Source of the DNA: an uncultured Alphaproteobacteria bacterium
GTDB taxonomy: Bacteria > Pseudomonadota > Alphaproteobacteria > Rhodobacterales > Rhodobacteraceae
Direction of reading: 5' to 3'
Length of the DNA: 64,000 nt
Assembly: GCA_902573735.1 (NCBI GenBank)
Contig: CACGLH010000007.1
Coordinates: forward strand, 1 to 64,000
Position numbers and translations under genes: made by a program. Below the pieces are notes generated by a model. That model did no database searches. It had not been told where the DNA came from and worked only from the letters and a program-made list of their open reading frames with translations. Shown in pieces: positions 44,638 to 52,141 of this stretch (positions are counted from its first letter, which is position 1; the number at the start of each line of letters is the position of its first letter).

Positions 44638-45546
44638 TCATTTTGTTTTTATAAAAGTTCCATTTTGAAGTTCTGAAAAAGCTTGCATTAATTCCTCTTT
44701 AGAATTCATAACAATTGGACCATGCCAGGCTACTGGCTCTTTGATAGGTTTACCTGATACTAAAAGAAACCTAACACCGAGTTCTCCACTTTTTACAGAT
44801 ATTGAATCTCCAGTATCAAATCGAACTAAAGTTCTATTACCTGACATATCTCTTATGTTTAATTCTTGACCATTGATTTCTTTTTCAACAAGAACTCCAA
44901 TAGGATCAGATGCGTATTGAAAATTAGCAGATCCATCAAAAACATATGCAAAAGTATTTTTATATGTATCTACTTCAATAATCTTTTGAGTGTTGGGTGG
45001 AATATAAATATCTAAATATTCTGGTTCACATGCAATACCATCTACAGGGCCTTTCATGCCTTTATAATCGCCAACTATTATTTTTATTTTAGAACCATCA
45101 TCATCTTCCAAAAATGTTATATCCTTTGATGCAATATCCTGATATCTTGGAGCAATGAATTTTTGGTCAGATGGAAGATTTGCCCAAAGTTGAAAACCAT
45201 GCATTTGTCCTTTAGAATTTCCTGATGGCATTTCTTGATGCATAATGCCTGATCCAGCAGTCATCCACTGAACATCACCACTTAGTAAGTCGCCCTCATT
45301 TCCGATACTATCTTTATGTTCAACTTTACCTTCAAGAACATAAGTTATAGTTTCAATCCCTCTATGGGGGTGCCAAGGAAATCCCGCCATATAATCCTTA
45401 GGATTATCATTTCTAAAATCATCAAGCATTAGAAAAGGATCACTCTCCTTAGGGTCATTGAAGCCAAATACTCTATGTAAGTTTACTCCAGCTCCTTCCA
45501 TAGTAGGTTTGGCTTGAGTTTCTAATTTAACTGGTCTAAAAGTCAT
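44638..45546 (-). CDS. Pirin-family protein
   Basis: 302 residues with the two-cupin pirin fold. Metal ligands are in FPWHPHRGIETITYVLEG (two His) and GSGIMHQEMPSG (His and Glu). Bacterial pirins may act as quercetinases or redox-responsive regulators. The end FGKPIKEPVAWHGPIVMN-like tail is conserved. It is convergent with the cupin gene. Confidence 0.9.
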   Translation of the reverse strand: MTFRPVKLETQAKPTMEGAGVNLHRVFGFNDPKESDPFLMLDDFRNDNPKDYMAGFPWHPHRGIETITYVLEGKVEHKDSIGNEGDLLSGDVQWMTAGSGIMHQEMPSGNSKGQMHGFQLWANLPSDQKFIAPRYQDIASKDITFLEDDDGSKIKIIVGDYKGMKGPVDGIACEPEYLDIYIPPNTQKIIEVDTYKNTFAYVFDGSANFQYASDPIGVLVEKEINGQELNIRDMSGNRTLVRFDTGDSISVKSGELGVRFLLVSGKPIKEPVAWHGPIVMNSKEELMQAFSELQNGTFIKTK

Positions 45547-45648
45547 ATTACCTCTTCACATATCAAATAGGACAATTTCACTATATTTAAATTGTAAAAA
45601 TTTTTTTTAAAGATAGGTCTTATAAAAAATCGAAATTTTAAATCCTAA

Positions 45649-45969
45649 TCACCCATCTAGGATTTCGTGAATAACAACTATACCCCTATCTGCATTTACT
45701 ATTGAGGGATTATCTTCATCCTCTGGAATACCATTAAGTAGTTTTTGACATGCAATAAAGGCCTTTTCGTCTTTGTAAGAATAATATATGCCCAGTCTGT
45801 TATTTCCTTGCTTATTCCATATTTGAGTCACAGTAAAAGAAAGTAAACCTGCTTTTTTAAACTGTTGCTTCATTGTATCGACAGTGTTTTCAATTCTTTT
45901 TATTTCTGCTTCAAGATGAAATTTAGATTGAAAATCTATCTGATTATAACTCATTAACTTTGGTGTCAT
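45649..45969 (-). CDS. Small alpha/beta protein, function unknown
   Basis: 106 residues. The pattern is a long amphipathic helix (SKFHLEAEIKRIENTVDTMK) followed by strands (SFTVTQIWNKQGNNRLGIYYSY). The ATG at 45969 has GAGGA just upstream and is preferred over the TTG at 45990. It may be a NIPSNAP/ABM-like fold, but I cannot confirm a family. Confidence 0.6.
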   Translation of the reverse strand: MTPKLMSYNQIDFQSKFHLEAEIKRIENTVDTMKQQFKKAGLLSFTVTQIWNKQGNNRLGIYYSYKDEKAFIACQKLLNGIPEDEDNPSIVNADRGIVVIHEILDG

Positions 45970-46026
45970 TGGTTCCTCATGTGTTTTCAATTATAAAGAT
46001 TGATTTATTTATAATCTCAATAAATA

Positions 46027-46932
46027 TTAATTCTTGGCAAATTTTATTAATCGACCTGCTAAAAAGATACCTTCATCCTCCTGAAAAAAATGCCCAGCAT
46101 TTTTTGTTATAAAATGATCCTGGCCAGCGGCACCTGGTATATTCTTGATAAAAACTTTTTCTAAACCTCTCATTATCGGGTCCTTATCAGAGAAACATGT
46201 TAAAATGGGTTTTCTCAGTTTTATTAATTTTCCCCATGCTTTTTTTTGATCATGGTAAGCTGGATCATCAATAGAATCAGGTACCAATAATGGAAATTGA
46301 CGTGCTCCAGATTTATATTCTTCATCAGGAAAAGGAGCATCGTAAGCATTTATTTCTTCGCTAGAAAGACCTTTAAATGTACCTCTATGAATTATATTTC
46401 CAATTTTAAAGGTTTGTGAATTTTGACTATAGTTTCTCCACTTATAAAATTCGGAACCTAAATTCTCAACTCCAGTAGGAAAAGCAGTATTACCTATCAT
46501 TACTTTACTAAAAAATTTAGGTGACTCTGCAAGTATTCGTAAACCAATCAATCCTCCCCAATCCTGCCCAAATAATACTGAATTCTTAATTTTCAATTGA
46601 TTAAGTAATGAAGTGATCCAACTTACATGAGATTTATAGGTATAACTGTTTCTATCCCTTGGTTTATCACTTTTCCCAAAACCTATTAGATCAGGAGCTA
46701 CAACTCTAAAACCATTATTTGAAAGAATAGGTATCATATGTCTATAAAGATAGGACCAGGATGGTTCACCATGCAAAAGAATAATAGCAGGATCAGTCTT
46801 TTTTCCTTCATCAACGTAATGAATACGAAGAATACCTATTTCCCTATCACTTATGGTGATGTAATTAGGCTGGAAATTATAATCTTTAAGTGATTTAAAC
46901 CTAAAATCCTGAGTTCTTAAAAACAAGTCCAT
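46027..46932 (-). CDS. Haloalkane dehalogenase, subfamily I
   Basis: 301 residues of the alpha/beta hydrolase fold. It has the oxyanion-site sequence LLHGEPSWSYLYR, nucleophile Asp124 and halide-binding Trp125 in FGQDWGGLIGLR (the same numbers as in DhlA), then the acid Asp251 in FSDKDPIM and base His281 in NAGHFFQEDEG. The family replaces halide with hydroxyl in haloalkanes. Related epoxide hydrolases and lactonases share the fold, but Asp-Trp at the nucleophile elbow favours dehalogenase. It is preceded by a GYD gene. Confidence 0.85.
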   Translation of the reverse strand: MDLFLRTQDFRFKSLKDYNFQPNYITISDREIGILRIHYVDEGKKTDPAIILLHGEPSWSYLYRHMIPILSNNGFRVVAPDLIGFGKSDKPRDRNSYTYKSHVSWITSLLNQLKIKNSVLFGQDWGGLIGLRILAESPKFFSKVMIGNTAFPTGVENLGSEFYKWRNYSQNSQTFKIGNIIHRGTFKGLSSEEINAYDAPFPDEEYKSGARQFPLLVPDSIDDPAYHDQKKAWGKLIKLRKPILTCFSDKDPIMRGLEKVFIKNIPGAAGQDHFITKNAGHFFQEDEGIFLAGRLIKFAKN

Positions 46933-46964
46933 AATTCATTGATATATTATATTAAAATACAGAA

Positions 46965-47282
46965 TTAAGCTCTAGGTGGTTGAAAATTTACATTTTTGGC
47001 AATTTTTCTTACCTCATCAATATCTAGTGACTCTAAAACATCCAATTTGCTAACAGTTCCAGCAGCTTTTGCCTTAAGATTCATTGCTGCAATTTGATCA
47101 AAACTTTCTGCCTCTGTTTGCATAGTAAAATCATAAATACCTCTAGTAATATGATAATTAATTAACTTTGCTCCAACACTTGAAGTAAGAGTTTCCATAG
47201 CTTTTCTTCTGTCTGAGCTTCCTTCTACTAAACCTTCAGAACCTTTGTTAGAATAAGTGCCGAGTATGATATATAAAGCCAT
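46965..47282 (-). CDS. GYD-domain protein
   Basis: About 105 residues with the GYD dimeric alpha/beta fold. ALYIILGTYSNKG, LINYHITRGIYDFTMQTEA and AAMNLKAKAAGTV are typical. The function of the family is undefined, possibly stress-related. ATG 47282 with GAAAGGA upstream is chosen; an ATG at 47324 would add 14 Lys/Tyr-rich residues. Confidence 0.8.
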   Translation of the reverse strand: MALYIILGTYSNKGSEGLVEGSSDRRKAMETLTSSVGAKLINYHITRGIYDFTMQTEAESFDQIAAMNLKAKAAGTVSKLDVLESLDIDEVRKIAKNVNFQPPRA

Positions 47283-47417
47283 TTTTTTTCCTTTCAAAAA
47301 TTTAAGATATTTGTAATCCTTCAATTATAATTTTTTAATGAATAATTAATATTATCTTTAAATTTGAAATGTTTCAATTAAAGTAAACAAAGGTTCTGTT
47401 ATGTTAGGTTGATCTTA

Positions 47418-48167
47418 ATGATAATTGATAAAGGATTTATTGTTGTAGTAGATATAAGTGGATATACTTCATTTGTGAAAGCACACAACGCTTCGAAAAA
47501 TTCTAATTTATTTAAAAAATTTCTTGATAAGATTAATGACGGCCATGGTGAACTTATAATAAGTGACTTATTGGAAACAGTAATAAATGAGTTAGATGGA
47601 ACCCTAACTATTAATAAACTTGAAGGGGATGCAGCATTATTTTACGCCTTGCCAAAAAATACTAATGAATTTTCAATTAAACTCATAAAAAAATTATTAA
47701 CTAGTATTGAGGTCTTTAATAAAAGAATTAATGAACTTTTATTTGTTCAATCCTGCCCATGTACTCCCTGTAAAAACATGGTAAATTTAAAATTAAAGTG
47801 TTTTGTTCACTATGGAGAATTCCTAATAAAAAAAATTAGAAATTTTGAAGAGATAGCAGGACAAGATGTAATTATTCTTCACAGATTAATGAAAAATTCC
47901 ATCAATAGTAATGAATATATTTTATTTACTGAAAAAGCCTCTAAAGTAAGTGATCTAAGAAATTTAAAAAATTTAGAAAAAAGAAAAGAAACTACAGAGG
48001 ATTTTGGAAAAATAAATATCCAAGTTTACTATCCCTCAGGAAATAAAATTGAATTTTCAAAACCCAATTTAAAATTTAAAATTATGAATTTTTTTAAGAT
48101 GCAGAAGTATTTTTGGAATAAAAAAAGAGAAAAAGACTTGAGAGAAAAATTCTTGGATAATATTTAA
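47418..48167 (+). CDS. DUF2652 protein (cyclase-like fold)
   Basis: 249 residues. An N-terminal FIVVVDISGYTSFVKAHN, then INKLEGDAALFYALP resembles the class III nucleotide-cyclase fold. The middle has a cysteine cluster CPCTPCKNM, then LKCFVHYGEF and AGQDVIILHRLMKNS. These mark the DUF2652 family. No catalytic cyclase residues can be confirmed, so a binding or sensor role is possible. It is divergent from the GYD gene. Confidence 0.75.
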   Translation: MIIDKGFIVVVDISGYTSFVKAHNASKNSNLFKKFLDKINDGHGELIISDLLETVINELDGTLTINKLEGDAALFYALPKNTNEFSIKLIKKLLTSIEVFNKRINELLFVQSCPCTPCKNMVNLKLKCFVHYGEFLIKKIRNFEEIAGQDVIILHRLMKNSINSNEYILFTEKASKVSDLRNLKNLEKRKETTEDFGKINIQVYYPSGNKIEFSKPNLKFKIMNFFKMQKYFWNKKREKDLREKFLDNI

Positions 48168-48219
48168 TTTTACAAGGAATAAAAAACCTAAAAAAATAAT
48201 TAATTAACATAATTATTTA

Positions 48220-48540
48220 TTAACCATCTGGATCTTGCATTTCCTCATTTGTAATATTGTAAGCACTTACAAATCGTGGCATTTCGTTTGGTAATGTCAT
48301 CATTAAGGAATTAAATCCTGCTTTCTCGAGGTTTTCAAAAATTGCTTCTTCACTTTCTGCATACCAATGACAGAAAAAAAAATCATCTTTACCCATCCAG
48401 TGCTGAAGTGTTTCTGCTTTTTCACTTTTTAATGCTTCAAAAAACATTTTGTCAGTCATCCCTTTAGTCTGATCTATGACTATTTTTCTTGATTCAGCAT
48501 CATTCCAGGTATGCGTACATATATAATGTTTTTTTGACAT
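48220..48540 (-). CDS. DUF4242-like small protein
   Basis: 106 residues beginning YICTHTWNDAESRK and ending with FENLEKAGFNSLMMTLPNEM. CHWYAESEEAIFENL contains a Cys-His pair. This resembles DUF4242-type (ferredoxin-like) proteins in which metal binding was proposed, but the fit is weak. GGTAA precedes the ATG. No clear function. Confidence 0.6.
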   Translation of the reverse strand: MSKKHYICTHTWNDAESRKIVIDQTKGMTDKMFFEALKSEKAETLQHWMGKDDFFFCHWYAESEEAIFENLEKAGFNSLMMTLPNEMPRFVSAYNITNEEMQDPDG

Positions 48541-48804
48541 AATATTTACCTCTAAAACAAATTTTATAAAACAGTAAAATATATTTGATTAATAACAGGT
48601 TATTAACAATTTTAAAATTTGCAACATTATTTAACTTTTTAACTAAAGACAATATCAACAAAAATTGTTTATTTAAGAGGCAATTAACTCTTATTTAGAA
48701 TTAAATAGAGCATGCGACAGTTTTTCTGAGTTTATTTTAAGAATTGCAGTATTAGAATAGATATAATTTTTTCAAATATTTATTTATAATTGAAGGGAAT
48801 TAAA

Positions 48805-49161
48805 ATGGATCAAATTTTAAGACAATCAATTCAAACTAATACTTTCTATTATTTCGTAATTCTCATGGTACTTACTACAATTAGCCAACTATCAACAATG
48901 ATGGTAATTGTTTTTGGTAATATTTCAGGAAAAGAACTATTAGTAGCTGCATCTGTAGTGGGACCCACAATTATTGGCGCCTTTGGCATAATACGTCTAT
49001 TAACAAATTTCATGGTTATCATAAAAGATATGGATGAAAAAATTTCTAAAACAAATTATGGTAAGGAAGTACAAAATATTCCTATTCATATATTAAGATT
49101 TGTCTTTTCAGGCATTTTTGTAATAATTGCAATTATTCAATTAGTTACAATTTACAGTTAA
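48805..49161 (+). CDS. Four-helix membrane protein, function unknown
   Basis: 118 residues with hydrophobic segments at about 16-36, 45-62 and 96-113 and a KDMDEKISKTNYG loop. A GAAGGGA ribosome site precedes ATG 48805. No family was recognised. The intergenic region upstream (48541-48804) holds no gene or clear motif. Confidence 0.65.
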   Translation: MDQILRQSIQTNTFYYFVILMVLTTISQLSTMMVIVFGNISGKELLVAASVVGPTIIGAFGIIRLLTNFMVIIKDMDEKISKTNYGKEVQNIPIHILRFVFSGIFVIIAIIQLVTIYS

Positions 49162-49298
49162 AGTTTACAGTAAATTATAACACTTACTCACCTAAGTCTT
49201 GATTGAAATTATTGCTTTTTATATAGAATTTTTATTTGTATTTTTTTTGCAAACAAAGTCTAATTAATTATTTCGAGTCGTTAATAAGCAGGTATAAA

Positions 49299-49523
49299 AT
49301 GAAAAATTATTCTAAATTAAATAATGTATCAAACGAATATGAGGATGTTTACTTAGAAAACCTTGAATCAAAAGAATATTTTGAATATTTACTTAAATAT
49401 TATAAGTCTTGGAAAAAATCGTCACCTTCAGAATTTAACTATTTATTTGGTAAAGATAGGGATATAGAAGAATTGGCTTATTGTCAGATGGATAAAGAAG
49501 ATAGATACCAAATTTCTAACTAA
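49299..49523 (+). CDS. Small Tyr/Lys/Glu-rich protein, function unknown
   Basis: 74 residues, strongly charged, with YLENLESKEYFEYLLKYYKSW repeated aromatic-acidic character. ATG 49299 has a GCAGG site; the longer frame from TTG 49236 lacks one. It lies 19 bases before the DUF411 gene, on the same strand. It could be a partner of that gene or a chance ORF. Confidence 0.5.
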   Translation: MKNYSKLNNVSNEYEDVYLENLESKEYFEYLLKYYKSWKKSSPSEFNYLFGKDRDIEELAYCQMDKEDRYQISN

Positions 49524-49542
49524 TAATTTTAATAAGCTTTAT

Positions 49543-50007
49543 ATGAATAGAAGAAAATTTATATTTAGTAGCATTATAACCTCATTTTTTTTTGGTTTTA
49601 AAACTTATTCAAAAGAATTAATTCCAATCCATGTTTATAAGGATCCAAATTGCGGATGCTGTAATAAGTGGATAAATATTTTAAATAAAAAAGGTTTTAA
49701 AGCCACTTCAGAAGAAATGTATTCTTCTGAATTGGTGCAATTTAAAATTAAAAATAATATTCCAGTAAATATGGTTTCTTGTCATACTGCAAGGGTGCAT
49801 GAATATATAATTGAAGGTCATGTTCCACCAGAAGATATTATTTCTTTGATTGATAAAAAAATTAATGCCGTTGGTATAGCAGTACCAGAAATGCCTTACG
49901 GATCACCTGGTATGGGACCAGAAGAGAAAAGAGAAGCATATGATGTATTTCTTATAAAGAAAGATGGCACAACAAAAATTTTTAATAGCTATGATGCTAA
50001 AGGTTAG
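49543..50007 (+). CDS. Exported DUF411 metal-related protein
   Basis: 154 residues. An N-terminal twin-arginine-like start (MNRRKFIFSS) precedes a hydrophobic segment. The DUF411 motif has Cys37, Cys39, Cys40 in DPNCGCCNKW, then MVSCHTARVHEYIIEGHVP and GIAVPEMPYGSPGM. DUF411 proteins are commonly annotated as metal-binding, often with copper genes. No copper exporter is close. The last 20 residues are conserved. Confidence 0.85.
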   Translation: MNRRKFIFSSIITSFFFGFKTYSKELIPIHVYKDPNCGCCNKWINILNKKGFKATSEEMYSSELVQFKIKNNIPVNMVSCHTARVHEYIIEGHVPPEDIISLIDKKINAVGIAVPEMPYGSPGMGPEEKREAYDVFLIKKDGTTKIFNSYDAKG

Positions 50008-50058
50008 ATAAAGTTAATTTAAACTCTTTAATAAAATTTGAAATTTTAAAATAGAGGA

Positions 50059-51705
50059 TTGGGGATAATTATTAAAAAAGGCGGTTCCTTTTCATATGAA
50101 AAGCTTCGATCAACATATAATTTAAAATGCCCAAAAAATTTTAATTTTGGCTTTGATATTATTTCTGGTAAATATGGAAAATCAGAAAAAACTGCACTGA
50201 TATCAATCGAAAAAAGTTCAAAAACATTCAAAAAAATTAGCTATAAGGAACTTAACGAAAATTCTTCTAAATTTGCAAATGCGTTAAAAAATTTAGGCAT
50301 AGAAAAGAATGATAAAGTTTTAGTTATATTACCTCGAATACCTGAATGGTACTACTGTATTTTAGGTTGCTCAAAGGTTGGGGCGGTTGCAATTCCATGT
50401 ACTAAGATGCTCAAAGCTAAAGATATTGAATATAGAGCCAAGAAATCAAATGCAAAAGTTATTATTTCAACATCAGAAAGTTCATCTGAAATAAATAAAA
50501 TAAAAGATAATTGTAAATCACTAAAATATAAAATTTTAGTTAAAGATAAAAAAGATGATTGGTATAATTATGATGAAATTTGTAATAAATCAGATATAAA
50601 TTTTGACAGGAATATGGTTCCACCCACAAAATCCAATGACTTAATGTTAATTTATTTTACATCCGGTAGTACTGCGATGCCAAAAATGGTTGGAAGAGAC
50701 CAGTCTTATGCCTTTTCACATATTATTACCCAAAAATATTGGCAAGATTTAAAATCAACCGATATACATTGGACATTGACAGATACTGGCTGGGCTAAGG
50801 CTGCATGGGGACTATTATATCCACCTTTACTAGCAGGTTGTACTATTATTTTGTATAATAATGATGGATTTGATTTAGATGAGCATCTAGAAATTATAAA
50901 AAAACATCAAGTTACTACTTTTTGCGCACCACCTACAATTTATAGACTTATGGCTCAATCAAATTTAGCTAATTTTGAGGTAACCTCTCTTCGACACTGT
51001 TTTAGTGCAGGAGAACCTTTAAACCCAGAAGCAATGCGTTCATGGAAAAATGCAACGGGGTGTGACGTTTATGATGGATATGGACAAACGGAAACAATCA
51101 ATATAATTGCTAATTTTCCAGGTATGCCAATAAAAGAGGGTTCTATGGGAAGACCCTGCCCGGGATTTGAAATTGAAATAATTGATGACCAGGCAAATAT
51201 CTTACAGATAAATCAAATTGGTAATATAGGGATTAAAATTACTGACCCATATCCTCCTGGACTTTTTAGAGGATATTATCAAGATCAAAAAAAAACATCT
51301 GAGGTTTTTAAAAATGGATGGTATTTTACAGGTGATACTGCTACCAAAGATAAGGATGGATATATTTGGTTTGTAGGTAGGTCTGATGATATCATTACAT
51401 CTTCTGGATATAGAATTAGTCCTTTTGAAGTTGAAAGTACTCTCTTAGAGCATCCAAATATTGTTGAAGCAGCAGTTGTAGCTAAACCAGATAAAGAAAG
51501 AGGAGAAATAGTAGCCGCATACATAGTCTTAGGAAAAAATTATAACGGTAATAGAAAATTAAAATTAGAAATTCAGGAATTTGTAAAAAATAATACGGCT
51601 CCTTATAAGTATCCAAGAGAAATTATTTTTACTAAAAATCTCCCTAAAACTATTTCTGGCAAAATTAGAAGGATAGATTTGAGAAATAAGCTTATAAAGA
51701 TGTAG
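50059..51705 (+). CDS. Acyl-CoA synthetase (AMP-binding, ACSM/acetyl-CoA-synthetase-like)
   Basis: 548 residues. A3 motif YFTSGSTAMPKMVG, A5 DGYGQTETINI, A7 YFTGDTATKDKDGY, A8 GRSDDIITSSGYRISPFE and A10 lysine in PKTISGKIRR. It activates medium- or short-chain acids as adenylate then CoA ester. The start is unclear: a TTG at 50059 next to GAGGA lacks spacing, but no ATG exists in frame near it. It precedes the rhodanese gene by 25 bases. Confidence 0.88.
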   Translation: MGIIIKKGGSFSYEKLRSTYNLKCPKNFNFGFDIISGKYGKSEKTALISIEKSSKTFKKISYKELNENSSKFANALKNLGIEKNDKVLVILPRIPEWYYCILGCSKVGAVAIPCTKMLKAKDIEYRAKKSNAKVIISTSESSSEINKIKDNCKSLKYKILVKDKKDDWYNYDEICNKSDINFDRNMVPPTKSNDLMLIYFTSGSTAMPKMVGRDQSYAFSHIITQKYWQDLKSTDIHWTLTDTGWAKAAWGLLYPPLLAGCTIILYNNDGFDLDEHLEIIKKHQVTTFCAPPTIYRLMAQSNLANFEVTSLRHCFSAGEPLNPEAMRSWKNATGCDVYDGYGQTETINIIANFPGMPIKEGSMGRPCPGFEIEIIDDQANILQINQIGNIGIKITDPYPPGLFRGYYQDQKKTSEVFKNGWYFTGDTATKDKDGYIWFVGRSDDIITSSGYRISPFEVESTLLEHPNIVEAAVVAKPDKERGEIVAAYIVLGKNYNGNRKLKLEIQEFVKNNTAPYKYPREIIFTKNLPKTISGKIRRIDLRNKLIKM

Positions 51706-51730
51706 TTATTTATTTTATTTAGGAAAAATT

Positions 51731-52129
51731 ATGAAAAAATTGAAAAAAACAGTTAAAAGTATGGTGGCAGAAGCAAAAACTAAAATTAGTGAGATTAATG
51801 CAAAAGAGGCAATCAATTTGTTTAAAAATGATGATGTGATTTTTATAGATATAAGAGATATTAGAGAAAGACAAAAATTAGGGTTTATTCCTGGAAGTTT
51901 CCATGCTCCACGAGGAATGCTTGAATTCTGGGTTGATCCTGAAAGCCCCTATTTTAAGAGTATATTTGATTCAGATAAAAAATATGTTTTTCATTGTGCA
52001 GCTGGTTGGAGATCTGCTTTAGCAGTTTCAACATTAAAGGACATGGGTTTTGAAGCAACACATATTTCAGATGGTTTTGCAGGTTGGTTAAATGAAAAAG
52101 GTCCCGTTGAATTTAAAAATAAAAAATAA
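51731..52129 (+). CDS. Rhodanese-like protein
   Basis: 132 residues of one rhodanese domain. VIFIDIRDIRERQKLGFIPGSFHAPRG and the active-site loop CAAGWRS with catalytic Cys89 are present. It may transfer sulfane sulfur or act as a persulfide carrier. TTTAGGAAAAATT upstream gives a weak AGGA site for the ATG. It is co-directional with the acyl-CoA synthetase gene. Confidence 0.88.
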   Translation: MKKLKKTVKSMVAEAKTKISEINAKEAINLFKNDDVIFIDIRDIRERQKLGFIPGSFHAPRGMLEFWVDPESPYFKSIFDSDKKYVFHCAAGWRSALAVSTLKDMGFEATHISDGFAGWLNEKGPVEFKNKK

Positions 52130-52141
52130 GTTGTGTTATTC

